Shown: positions 7,863 through 15,241, numbered from the stretch's first letter. The stretch: 25,064 nt of DNA from CAYXAA01 sp964462985 (GCA_964462985.1 CAYXAA010000051.1:1-25064); one strand, 5' to 3'. Numbers and translations: made by a program. The notes: a model not told the origin generated them from the sequence alone.

Positions 7863-10205
7863 TTACAGGTGCAACTTTATTCTGCTACCCGCCGCGCGGG
7901 AACAGCAGGTCATCATGCGGCGGTTTTCGGCGCGTTCTGCCGGCGACAGCACCTTGTCGCGATGATCGATAGCGCCATCTGCGACGGCAACCTCACAGGT
8001 GCCGCAGAGTCCTTCCTCGCAGTCGCTCGGAACATCGATCCCAACCGCGCGCAGCGCCTGCAGCACGGTCTGTGTCGGCGGGACGTGGATCGTGAGCTCG
8101 GAATCGGTCAGTTCGACGTCGAAGCCGATCTCTTTCTCCGGATCGAGCACGGCTCCATCGGACGAGAAATGCTCGACGCGCAGCCTGTCCGGGCGATCGC
8201 GCGTCAGCGCCTCCAGCGCATCGAGCAGCCGTGCCGGTCCGCAGGCATAGATCGTGCCGCTTGCACCGGCGTCCTCGACCACGGCCGCAACGTCAAGGCG
8301 CCGGCCCTCCTCCGCAGGATAGAGCCGCAGCCGATCGCCATGGTCGGCCTCTAGGCGGTCCAGGAACGCCATGGTGCGGCGCGCCCGGCCGCAGTAGTGC
8401 AGCACGTAGTCCCTGCCGAGTTCCTGCAGCCGGTCGGCCATGGCAAGGATGGGCGTGATGCCGATGCCGCCTGCCACCAACAGGTAGCGATCCTTGGTCT
8501 CGTCGAGACGGAAATGGTTCTTCGGTCCGCCGACAGACACCAGTGTTCCTGGCGCAAGCTCGTCATGGATGAAACGCGAGCCGCCGCGGCCTTCGGCCTC
8601 CCTGAGAACGGCGATTTCGAACCGGCCGCTGTCGCCGCGCCGGCCACACAGCGAGTAGCGCCGGGAATAGCCGCCAACCTGAAGGTCGATATGGGCGCCG
8701 GGCGTCCACCGCGGCAACGGCCGGCCGCGGGGATCGTCGAGCGTCAGACGGACGATGCCCTCGGCCACCGGCTCGATCGCCGCCACCCGCATCCGGCGGC
8801 CGGTATCCTGCTTAGACGGCGCGCCGATCGGGAACGACACCACCCGGCCGAGAACCCCCGGATCACGGCGCTCGGGATTGCGCTCGGGGTCCCAGCGCAC
8901 CCAGAGGTGCTCCGGTCCGCGGAACGAGGTGTTCGGCAGGAAGGTGATGGTCTGGTCCGGCACCAGTTCCATGTGCGGCAGGCGGCGCGTGAACTCCTCG
9001 AGGAAGATGCGCATTTCCATGCGGGCGAGGTTCTTGCCCATGCACTGATGGCTGCCATAGCCGAACGTGAGGTGCTCGGTGGTGTTGTCGCGATAAACGT
9101 CGAGGTCGTCCGGGTTCTCGAAATGGCGCTCGTCGTGGTTGGCCGAGGCGCTGACGATCAGGAGCCTCGCCCCCTTGGGAATGGCGACGCCGCCGACCGT
9201 GGTGTCCCGCATCGCGATCCGGCGCCAGGCGACGACCGACCCCTTGTGGCGCAGGCATTCCTCGACCGTGTTTGGGATCAGGGCCGGGTTGGCGCAGACC
9301 TCCTCCCACACCTCGCGGTTTTCCAGCAGCAGGCGGAACATGTTGGCAGCGGCATGGGCGGTCGTCTCATGGGCCGCAACGATGCCGGCCATCATCATCG
9401 AATGCAGGTAGCTGTCGGTGACGACCTCGGGCAGTTCCTTCTGGCGGCGGATGGCGTATTCCATCCAGCCGTGCCCCGACGGGTCGCGGCGCATCTTGTC
9501 GAGCACCTTGCCGGCGTACTGCCAGAACTTCCCCACCGCCTCGGCGACCGCGACCTGCTGTTCCGGCGAGGGTCGGCCCCAGGTGTTGACCGTGTGGGCG
9601 ATCGAATATTCGCGCAGCGTGTCCATGTCCTCCTCGGGCACACCGAGGAAATGCAAGGCAACGGTTAGCGGAATCTCCCACAGCATCTCGTCGACGAGAT
9701 CGGCCTCGCCCTTGTCGACGAGGCGGTCCATGTAGGTGCGGGTGAGCCGGCGGACCATCGGCTCATGATGGGCGAGCTCTTCGAGCTCGAACGATTTCAT
9801 CAGCGCGCGGCGACGCGCCATGTGGGCCGGTTCGTCTTCGTTCACCAGGGTCCGGTTCATGGCGTAGTCGTAGCGCTTGAGCACCTCGAGCGCCTCGGGG
9901 CTCGCCGGGGTCATCTTCTCGAGCGCGATCGAGGGCGAGAACACGACGTTGTCGCGAAAGATCGCCTTCACGTCCTCGTAGCGGGTCACGACCCAATAGC
10001 CGATCTTCGGACTGTAGAAGACGGGCTCCTTCTCGCGCGACCAGCGCAGCGCCTCAGCCGGGTCGACTTGATACGGAGCAACGAAGGGATCGAAGGCATA
10101 CGCCTCGGGCGAGATGGGACAGCCGGTCGGGGAGCGTCCGAACGGACAGCCGCTCCCGGCCGTATCGAAGGCCGCGCCAGCCCGGGTTGCGCCTTCGGCC
10201 GTCAT
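7863..10205 (-). CDS. Self-sufficient cytochrome P450 (CYP116B-type P450-reductase-ferredoxin fusion)
   Basis: This is a single-chain monooxygenase that takes electrons from NAD(P)H through flavin and 2Fe-2S to heme. The P450 domain covers about residues 20-445: I-helix AGIVAAHETT (273-282), ExxR at 316-319, and the heme loop FGYGSHQCMG with thiolate Cys388. A phthalate-dioxygenase-reductase-like module covers about 470-685: flavin motif RRYSL (515-519), nucleotide motif GGIGITP (579-585), YACGP (653-657). A C-terminal plant-type ferredoxin has Cys729, 734, 737 and 767 or 768. The 780-residue length is normal for CYP116B. The start at 10205 is preferred because GGGAGG lies just upstream; the longer frame runs into the operator palindrome. 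It heads the P450-dctPQM operon. Known members oxidise aromatics, terpenoids or thiocarbamates; the substrate here is unknown. Confidence 0.93.
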   Translation of the reverse strand: MTAEGATRAGAAFDTAGSGCPFGRSPTGCPISPEAYAFDPFVAPYQVDPAEALRWSREKEPVFYSPKIGYWVVTRYEDVKAIFRDNVVFSPSIALEKMTPASPEALEVLKRYDYAMNRTLVNEDEPAHMARRRALMKSFELEELAHHEPMVRRLTRTYMDRLVDKGEADLVDEMLWEIPLTVALHFLGVPEEDMDTLREYSIAHTVNTWGRPSPEQQVAVAEAVGKFWQYAGKVLDKMRRDPSGHGWMEYAIRRQKELPEVVTDSYLHSMMMAGIVAAHETTAHAAANMFRLLLENREVWEEVCANPALIPNTVEECLRHKGSVVAWRRIAMRDTTVGGVAIPKGARLLIVSASANHDERHFENPDDLDVYRDNTTEHLTFGYGSHQCMGKNLARMEMRIFLEEFTRRLPHMELVPDQTITFLPNTSFRGPEHLWVRWDPERNPERRDPGVLGRVVSFPIGAPSKQDTGRRMRVAAIEPVAEGIVRLTLDDPRGRPLPRWTPGAHIDLQVGGYSRRYSLCGRRGDSGRFEIAVLREAEGRGGSRFIHDELAPGTLVSVGGPKNHFRLDETKDRYLLVAGGIGITPILAMADRLQELGRDYVLHYCGRARRTMAFLDRLEADHGDRLRLYPAEEGRRLDVAAVVEDAGASGTIYACGPARLLDALEALTRDRPDRLRVEHFSSDGAVLDPEKEIGFDVELTDSELTIHVPPTQTVLQALRAVGIDVPSDCEEGLCGTCEVAVADGAIDHRDKVLSPAERAENRRMMTCCSRAAGSRIKLHL

Positions 10206-10229
10206 GCTGCCTCCCATGGATGTTTTACT

Positions 10230-10254
10230 TTTATCGCACATGATGTGCTATAAA
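10230..10254. promoter_or_regulatory. Near-perfect 25-bp palindrome, likely IclR-family operator
   Basis: TTTATCGCACAT (10230-10241) and ATGTGCTATAAA (10243-10254) are inverted arms around one central base, with a single mismatched pair. It lies between the divergent P450 and IclR genes, over the predicted P450 transcription start. This is a repressor-like position. The cognate protein is most likely the adjacent IclR regulator. Confidence 0.7.
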
Positions 10255-10258
10255 CGAA

Positions 10259-10288
10259 ACTATAAAAGCGGCGTTGGCAGCTGGTCAA
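10259..10288 (-). promoter_or_regulatory. Sigma-70-type promoter for the P450-TRAP operon
   Basis: On the minus strand, TTGACC (10288-10283) and TATAGT (10264-10259) are separated by 18 bases. Each differs from consensus at one position. The expected start near 10252 falls inside the palindrome at 10230-10254, so a bound regulator would block initiation. Confidence 0.6.
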
Positions 10289-10373
10289 GCGGCGATCGTC
10301 CTTGTGCCTACGCCGGCAAGGAACGGGGCCCCTGTATCCGATGGAACCCGGCGCGCGACGGAAAGGCAGTGCC

Positions 10374-11063
10374 ATGGCTCACAAGCCGACGAACACGCTC
10401 CAGACGCTCGATCGGGGCCTGGTGACGCTGGAGCTGATCGCCCGGCGTGGACACGGCCTTTCCATCGCCGAACTGGCGAGCGCGCTGGGTGTTCACCGGG
10501 CGATTGCCTATCGTATCGTCTCCACGCTCGAGGAACACCAGCTGGTGACGCGCATGCGCGACGGGCAGATCTGCCTTGGCAGCGGGCTGCTCGTGCTGGC
10601 CTCGCGGTTCGAGCCGCAGCTCCGGGAACTGGCGCGTCCCCTTGTGCGCGATCTCGCCCGGTCGACTTCGGCCACCGCCTTTCTGGCGATCGCCCAAGGC
10701 GAGGACGCCGTGGCGATCCTCGTCGAGGAACCCGACGACCGGCTCCTCAGAGTCGGCTACCGGGTCGGCAGCCGGCATCCGCTGACGCGCGGTGCATCCG
10801 GCATCGCCATCCTCGCGGGCCGGCAGGAAACGCCGGCCGACAGCGAGGAGGTCCGCTGCGCGCGCGCCGATGGCTACAGCCTGACACGGGGGCAACTGCA
10901 GCGCGGCGCGGTCGGTGTCGCCAGCCCGATCGGCCGGCCGGACGGCCCTGCCATGCTGGATGCCTGCGTCGGTGTCGTGGCGATGGATGACCTCGACGAG
11001 GCGGTGGTGATCCCGGCGGTGCAGTCGTGCGCCGGCCAGCTTCGCGGACTGCTGCACGGCTGA
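10374..11063 (+). CDS. IclR-family transcriptional regulator
   Basis: This is a DNA-binding regulator divergent from the P450-TRAP operon. The N-terminal winged helix-turn-helix runs over about residues 8-60 (TLDRGLVTLELIARRGHGLSIAELASALGVHRAIAYRIVSTLEEH, given here as landmarks within the region). A C-terminal effector-binding domain carries the family-like YRVGSRHPLTRGASGIAIL and YSLTRGQLQRGAVGVASPI. From the ATG at 10374, which has GGAAAGG seven bases upstream, it is 229 residues, slightly short for the family; an upstream ATG at 10341 is the alternative. IclR proteins usually sense small aromatic or organic acids. The intergenic palindrome makes control of the P450 operon, and of itself, likely. 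Confidence 0.9.
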   Translation: MAHKPTNTLQTLDRGLVTLELIARRGHGLSIAELASALGVHRAIAYRIVSTLEEHQLVTRMRDGQICLGSGLLVLASRFEPQLRELARPLVRDLARSTSATAFLAIAQGEDAVAILVEEPDDRLLRVGYRVGSRHPLTRGASGIAILAGRQETPADSEEVRCARADGYSLTRGQLQRGAVGVASPIGRPDGPAMLDACVGVVAMDDLDEAVVIPAVQSCAGQLRGLLHG

Positions 11064-11100
11064 TCGGCGAGACGCCGGTCCGCAGCCGACAGGCTCCGCC

Positions 11101-11997
11101 TCAGGACGAAGATGCTGCCAGGGCCGCCCTGATTTCCAGCAGATCGCGCCAGGCCAGACGCTTCTGGGCGGGGCTGCGCAGGAGATAGGCCGGGTGCAGC
11201 GTGGCGATGGCGCGGATCTCGCGGTTGCCGGTGAAATAGCTCATCCACCGGCCACGCAGACGCAGGATGCCCTCGCTGGTGCCGGTGAGCGCCTTGGCTG
11301 AGGCCCCTCCGAGGAAAACCAGGACGTCCGGGTCGACCAGTTCGATCTGCCGGGAAATGAAGGGCTTGCAGATCTCGGTTTCCTGCGGGCTCGGCGTGCG
11401 GTTGCCTGGCGGGCGCCAGGGAACGACGTTGGCGATATAGACCGAGGTCCGCGGCAGCCCGATCGCCGCCAGCATGCGGTCGAGCAGTTGTCCGGACCGG
11501 CCGACGAACGGCAGGCCCTGGATGTCCTCCTCCCGTCCGGGCGCCTCGCCGACGAGCATCAGCCGGGCGGTGGGGCTGCCGTCGGCAAAGACCAGGTTCT
11601 TCGCCGTCAGCCGGAGATTGCAGCCCTCGAAACGCGCGAGAATGTCCCTGAGCTCGTCGAGGGTCGCCGCCGAGCGCGCCGCTTCGCGCGCGGCCATGAC
11701 GGCGTTGTCGCCGGGGACCACGGCGCCCGGGAGCGCCTGCTGCACAGGCCTGCCCGGCCCGGCAGGGGCGGCAGCCGGGCGCGGCGCGAGCGGCGCGGGT
11801 CCGGCTGGCCGGCCGGGGGCCGCGGACTGCGGGCCGGCCGGCGCGCGCCGGTCGTCTGCCGTGCGCTCCGCCTCGGCGCGCGCGAACGCATCGACCGGCT
11901 CCTCAGCAACCACTCCGTCGACGCCTGCGGCCACGAGAAACTCGAACAGCGCCTCGAGCGCGCGAGGGTCCGGGGCGTTTTCGGGCGGGAGCGACAT
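11101..11997 (-). CDS. Family-4-like uracil-DNA glycosylase
   Basis: This is a base-excision repair enzyme that removes uracil from DNA. The 298-residue protein has a Pro/Ala/Arg-rich linker (about 50-90), then the catalytic core: GEAPGREED (150-158), GLPFVGRSGQLLDRML, YIANVVPWRPPGNRTPSP, and TLHPAYLLR with His268. Only Cys126 and Cys210 are present in the core. The four-cysteine 4Fe-4S ligand set of canonical family 4 enzymes is thus half missing (CNLR replaces the usual CxxC). The frame stays open upstream to 12171, but the start at 11997 (MSLPPENAPDPRALEALFEFL) begins the recognisable N-terminus. It is convergent with the IclR gene (37 bp gap). Confidence 0.9.
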   Translation of the reverse strand: MSLPPENAPDPRALEALFEFLVAAGVDGVVAEEPVDAFARAEAERTADDRRAPAGPQSAAPGRPAGPAPLAPRPAAAPAGPGRPVQQALPGAVVPGDNAVMAAREAARSAATLDELRDILARFEGCNLRLTAKNLVFADGSPTARLMLVGEAPGREEDIQGLPFVGRSGQLLDRMLAAIGLPRTSVYIANVVPWRPPGNRTPSPQETEICKPFISRQIELVDPDVLVFLGGASAKALTGTSEGILRLRGRWMSYFTGNREIRAIATLHPAYLLRSPAQKRLAWRDLLEIRAALAASSS

Positions 11998-12197
11998 AAC
12001 CGTGTTGTGACGCAAGCCGGCAGTGAAGGCAACGACCGAGACAGACGGGTGATGCGGCGCAAGAGCCGCAACCGGGTGGGACGCGGAGCGCCTAGCGCGT
12101 ACCCGATCTGGAATCCGATCCGGCAGGACACGGGCGGGAGTGCAAACGCCGTTCCGGCCAACGGGGGGCAACTGCGCCAGAGGCCTGATCGGTCAGC

Positions 12198-12222
12198 GGA
12201 ACCAGCATCCTTCTCGGAAGTT
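12198..12222 (+). promoter_or_regulatory. EcfG-type (general stress) promoter candidate for the DUF3309 gene
   Basis: GGAAC (12198-12202), a 16-base spacer, then AGTT (12219-12222) matches the alphaproteobacterial EcfG pattern GGAAC-N16/17-CGTT except for the first base of the -10. It lies 160 bp before the DUF3309 start in the 384-base gap 11998-12381. I see no other gene in that gap. Confidence 0.5.
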
Positions 12223-12381
12223 AATACATCGGGCGGTGTGGCCGCCGCAGGCCGCAACCTGCACCTTAGGGGATGCAGGGCCGTTGCTTCAGGCAGGTCA
12301 CACGCAGTCCGCACATGAGCCACATGACAGAAACCCGCCGCCGGGAATTCAACCTGGCGGCACGTCTTCAGGAGACAAAAC

Positions 12382-12540
12382 GTGTCCATCGGTACGCTTC
12401 TTCTGATCGTTCTCATCCTCGTGCTGATCGGCGCGCTTCCGACCTGGCCCTACAGCCGGGGCTGGGGCTACGGGCCGGGCGGTATTGTCGGCACCATTCT
12501 GGTCATCGTGTTGATACTCGTTCTGCTGGGCCGCATCTGA
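12382..12540 (+). CDS. DUF3309 family miniprotein
   Basis: This is a 52-residue, very hydrophobic protein starting at GTG with AGGAG eight bases upstream. It begins MSIGTLLLIVLILVLIGALPTW and then has the PYSRGWGYGPGG turn, followed by a second hydrophobic helix ending LLGRI. The two short membrane helices around a W-P-x-S-x-x-W-G-Y-G-P turn are the signature of the DUF3309 family. That family is widespread in proteobacteria, and its function is not known to me. The gene is short enough to be missed by usual length cut-offs. A stress-type promoter candidate lies upstream. Confidence 0.85.
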   Translation: MSIGTLLLIVLILVLIGALPTWPYSRGWGYGPGGIVGTILVIVLILVLLGRI

Positions 12541-12680
12541 CCGGCGGCGGGCGGAGCGTTCCTGAAGGATAGGGCCACTCCGCTGGCGAATCGCCGCGCC
12601 TCGATGTGCAACTGGCGTTTGCACGGTGCCATTGACGGCGCGGTCGACGCGCATGGATCGACCCTTCATCGGAATTGATC

Positions 12681-12718
12681 CACGCTAAAAGGTGATTTCT
12701 TTTTAAGCATTTAGCGTG
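12681..12718. promoter_or_regulatory. Inverted repeat upstream of nepR
   Basis: CACGCTAAA (12681-12689) and TTTAGCGTG (12710-12718) are perfect 9-bp arms around a 20-base AT-rich spacer, about 100 bp before the nepR-like gene. The spacer is strikingly AT-rich for this genome. It could be a regulator site around the nepR promoter. No EcfG-type match was found here. Confidence 0.35.
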
Positions 12719-12817
12719 CGAACGCGCTTGGCGGAATGGAACCCCAGTCGTTCTCGGGCCTTTACCCCGAACCGGATATGCGGGACTCTGGGCGGGGCCT
12801 GCCAGCGACGGAAAAGG

Positions 12818-13039
12818 ATGCTGCTCGTGGATCGAGATCGAAGACCCGACGGAAAAGACACAACAGGTGGTACCGGGGGCCCGGACGCTTCGCTCAATCA
12901 GGAGGCGCGGGCACGCATCGGACAGAAGCTGAAGGACTATTATCAGGACATCGTCAACGAACCGATCCCGGACCGCCTTCGTGGACTGATCGAAGAGCTG
13001 CAGCGGCGTGAACAGAGCGAAACCCGGCCAAGTGAGTAA
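12818..13039 (+). CDS. nepR: NepR-family anti-sigma factor
   Basis: This is a small anti-sigma factor of the alphaproteobacterial general stress response. NepR holds the ECF sigma factor EcfG inactive until phosphorylated PhyR, a sigma-factor mimic, captures NepR. The 73-residue protein has an acidic, disordered N-terminal part and then the NepR core: IGQKLKDYYQDIVNEPIP followed by DRLRGLIEELQRRE. The IGxxL, Y, EPxPDR and L-rich second helix are the family features. ATG at 12818 is used here; GTG at 12827 with AAGGA eight bases upstream is an equally good start. Neither phyR nor ecfG is adjacent, which is unusual for nepR. Its neighbours carry EcfG-type promoters, consistent with a role in the same circuit. 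Confidence 0.8.
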   Translation: MLLVDRDRRPDGKDTTGGTGGPDASLNQEARARIGQKLKDYYQDIVNEPIPDRLRGLIEELQRREQSETRPSE

Positions 13040-13072
13040 CGGTTTCACAGCGCCTGTCCAGCGGCCCGAATT

Positions 13073-14098
13073 CTACAGAAACAATTGACCAATCGAGATT
13101 GTGTAAAGCATCAACACCAGCGCGCTTTCGAAACCGATCCGCCCAATGCCTATCCGTTCCCGTCGGATCATTCCGAGCAGCAGGACGCCTGTCATCAGGA
13201 CTGCAAACAGCGCAGTGGCCCGATCCTGCCAGCTGAAGCTTGCATAGATCGACCCTTCATGGACCATGTCAGCGGCACTGAGAAACAGGACCTCAAAGGC
13301 GTTGCCGCCGATGACGTCTCCAACCGCCAGGCTTACCGCGCCGATGCGGACAGCCGCGATCGCGGTCACCAGTTCCGGCAGGGAGTTGACCACGGCGAGC
13401 ACAGCGGTTCCGACGACTGTTTCCGATAACGCCGCCCGAGTGACCAACTCGATCCCTGCCTCACCCGCAACGTAGCCAGCGGCGGCGGTGACTGCGGCCG
13501 CAAACACGAATTCCGTCCAAAGGCTCGGCATGGAGCGCTTCGCCGCGCTCTCGGTGCTTCTGGAGATTTCCTTGCGCGTCTCTGTCGTCTGGACTGGCGT
13601 CCACATCGGCTTCGCGCTGACAGCGACGAGCAGACGCAGGCCAGCCAGGTAGACCAGAACGACCAGGATCGACACCGGATGCACGCCCAGGACAGCATAG
13701 GGCGGTTGAACGGAGGCAATCAGCGGTAGCGTCAGCAAAACGATAAGAAGGACACCCTGAGTCAGACCCGTCGCGCTGGCGGCGGCATGCTCTAGGTTCG
13801 CCCGCCTGTAGGCAACATCGGCAAAAACCAGGAACGCCGTCTGCGCCGTTAGGCCACCGAGGGCATTTCCAATCGAAAGCGCCGGAAAACCCTGCGCTGC
13901 CGTGCTGATCGAGGTGATTGCGCCGGGAAGAGACGTGCTCGCACCAACGAAAAGGGCTCCTGCGACAACCTCTCCCAACCCGGTGCGGTCGGCCAGCGTG
14001 TCGGCCGTTCTTGCAACCCGGGCGCCGGCGACGGCCACGGCAATGGCGCAAGCAGCGAACGTAGCGACCAGCCCCCAGGCCGGCAAGCCGCTCAGCAT
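13073..14098 (-). CDS. CaCA-type sodium/calcium exchanger family protein
   Basis: This is a membrane cation antiporter with about ten hydrophobic spans over 341 residues. It has the two inverted alpha-repeats of the CaCA superfamily: GASTSLPGAITSISTA followed by SIGNALGG near the N-terminus, and AVVNSLPELVTAIAA followed by GDVIGGNAFEVLFL near the C-terminus. The second repeat keeps the ion-binding Glu (LPEL); the first has Gly at that place (LPGA), so ion selectivity may differ from true Ca2+ exchangers. A polar loop (about 165-195) joins the halves. ATG at 14098 is used; GTG at 14101 is adjacent. It starts 12 bp after the 82-residue membrane protein stop and is probably co-transcribed with it. 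Confidence 0.85.
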   Translation of the reverse strand: MLSGLPAWGLVATFAACAIAVAVAGARVARTADTLADRTGLGEVVAGALFVGASTSLPGAITSISTAAQGFPALSIGNALGGLTAQTAFLVFADVAYRRANLEHAAASATGLTQGVLLIVLLTLPLIASVQPPYAVLGVHPVSILVVLVYLAGLRLLVAVSAKPMWTPVQTTETRKEISRSTESAAKRSMPSLWTEFVFAAAVTAAAGYVAGEAGIELVTRAALSETVVGTAVLAVVNSLPELVTAIAAVRIGAVSLAVGDVIGGNAFEVLFLSAADMVHEGSIYASFSWQDRATALFAVLMTGVLLLGMIRRERIGIGRIGFESALVLMLYTISIGQLFL

Positions 14099-14110
14099 CA
14101 CGGCTGGCAG

Positions 14111-14359
14111 CTACTTTTCGTTCTTGTGATAGAGTTCGCGGGTTTTGGCTTCGTGGGCAGCCTCCTCGCCGTGCGAGCGGTGCTTCTTCCAACTGGAGTA
14201 GCGCCATGTGCCAAGGACCAAGGCTCCCAGCAGGACCAAGATGCCGATACCCACGCCGACCCAGGCGACCGGTCCGGATTCTGCCTCAGCGGTCTGCGCC
14301 ACCGCAGGCATTGCCGGCAGCATGACGGCACAGGTCCCAACAAGAGTTATCGGCTTCAT
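14111..14359 (-). CDS. Small membrane protein with signal-like N-terminus
   Basis: This is an 82-residue protein of unknown function. The N-terminus (MKPITLVGTCAVMLPAMPAVAQ) looks like a signal peptide with a cleavage site after about residue 21. A second hydrophobic segment (WVGVGIGILVLLGALVLGTW, about 33-52) would anchor it. The tail is highly charged with Lys, His and Glu. GGCGGGAAAG precedes the ATG. It sits directly before the CaCA exchanger gene and behind an EcfG-type promoter candidate, so it may be an accessory or stress protein. I do not recognise a family. Confidence 0.7.
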   Translation of the reverse strand: MKPITLVGTCAVMLPAMPAVAQTAEAESGPVAWVGVGIGILVLLGALVLGTWRYSSWKKHRSHGEEAAHEAKTRELYHKNEK

Positions 14360-14443
14360 CTTTCCCGCCTCGTTGTTGCGAATTCACTCCAGCCCCCGAT
14401 TTGCCGACATCGCCGACGGGAGAGCACCTTCCTGTCTGGGTCC

Positions 14444-14468
14444 AACCCTTACAGGGCGCGAAGGTTCC
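14444..14468 (-). promoter_or_regulatory. EcfG-type promoter candidate for the small membrane protein/CaCA operon
   Basis: On the minus strand, GGAAC (14468-14464), 16 bases, then GGTT (14447-14444). The predicted start near 14437 leaves a leader of about 78 bases before the ATG at 14359. Confidence 0.55.
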
Positions 14469-14521
14469 TGATCGTTCAGGGCCCGGGCCCTTGGCGGCGC
14501 CAACCGAAAAGCGCTGCTCGC

Positions 14522-14869
14522 CTAGTCCGATGGATCTTGCGGTTCAACATCGCGCGGCGGAACCACCGGCGTGGTACCGCTCCGATCGGGTGGTTCGTTC
14601 ACGATTTCCGAATCCACACCCGGCGTTGGCTTGATCACCCCGTTGCAACGGTCAAACTCAGTGACATCGAGATCCCCATCGTCCTCACAAGGGACGATCT
14701 TTTCGGGAATCGTTTGTTTTGGCGCCGGCAAGGGAGGGTCAGGAACCACCTTCGGAACAGGTGTCTTCATGCCTTCCTGAGACTGAGCCGGAGCATTTTG
14801 CGACATGACCATGACGCTCGCCGCGACGACCGCTGCCCCTAGCGCAAGCTGAATGCATTTCGCTGCCAT
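14522..14869 (-). CDS. Proline-rich secreted hypothetical protein
   Basis: This is a 115-residue protein with no recognised family. Residues 1-29 form a signal peptide (hydrophobic LALGAAVVAASVMVM, cleavage near APAQ). The mature part is rich in Pro, Asp and Glu, and contains two Cys (in VPCEDDGDLDVTEFDRC) that could form a disulfide in the periplasm. The start at 14869 has GGAGA eight bases upstream; a longer frame to 14905 lacks such a signal. No EcfG-type match was found directly upstream. It lies among small stress-type genes on the minus strand. Confidence 0.65.
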   Translation of the reverse strand: MAAKCIQLALGAAVVAASVMVMSQNAPAQSQEGMKTPVPKVVPDPPLPAPKQTIPEKIVPCEDDGDLDVTEFDRCNGVIKPTPGVDSEIVNEPPDRSGTTPVVPPRDVEPQDPSD

Positions 14870-14947
14870 GAATTTCTCTCCGTTGCGGGTAGGAGCCGGC
14901 CGCACCCGTTCCCGGAGGGGACCTGACGGGACAGGTTGCGATCTGCC

Positions 14948-15205
14948 TTACGAGAGATCGTCCGACATGGGCTTCCCGTGCTGATAGCGGCGAATGATCT
15001 CCTTGATCTCTCCCACAAGTTCTGCATGGTCGCCGGATGGATCGGCGGCCTGCGCGCGCTCCAGATCCGTCAGCAGCTCCTTGAGCCAACCCTTGCGCTG
15101 ATTTGCCGAGTAGCCCTCGTCAGCCAGGGCGTCCTGGATTTCCTGGAGCGTGATCTGGTCGACGGAACGTCCCGCCAACATCGACTTGGCACGTTCTTCT
15201 GGCAT
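14948..15205 (-). CDS. Small soluble hypothetical protein
   Basis: This is an 85-residue, mostly helical, charged protein of unknown function, containing ITLQEIQDALADEGYSANQ, KGWLKELLTDLERA and ELVGEIKEIIRRYQ. It has no signal peptide or membrane segment, so it is probably cytoplasmic. The ATG at 15205 has AGAGGA six bases upstream. The ATG at 15238 is rejected because it falls at or before the predicted start of transcription from the promoter at 15242-15267. The protein is divergent from another small gene with its own stress-type promoter. Confidence 0.65.
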   Translation of the reverse strand: MPEERAKSMLAGRSVDQITLQEIQDALADEGYSANQRKGWLKELLTDLERAQAADPSGDHAELVGEIKEIIRRYQHGKPMSDDLS

Positions 15206-15241
15206 TGCCGTCCTCTTGAAAAAATGCGCTCCCTGCAACTC

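Noticed and set aside
8397..9668. 423-codon plus-strand frame inside the P450 gene
   Set aside because: It is antisense to the conserved P450 and reductase domains; its composition is that of a shadow frame.
12273..12572. 99-codon plus-strand frame overlapping the DUF3309 gene
   Set aside because: DUF3309 has a clear family signature and ribosome-binding site; the other frame does not.
12738..12758. GGAAC upstream of nepR as an EcfG promoter
   Set aside because: No GTT lies at the required spacing.
12656..13260. 14-bp direct repeat (GATCGACCCTTCAT) at 12656-12669 and 13247-13260
   Set aside because: The second copy lies inside the exchanger gene and no further structure surrounds either copy; probably chance.
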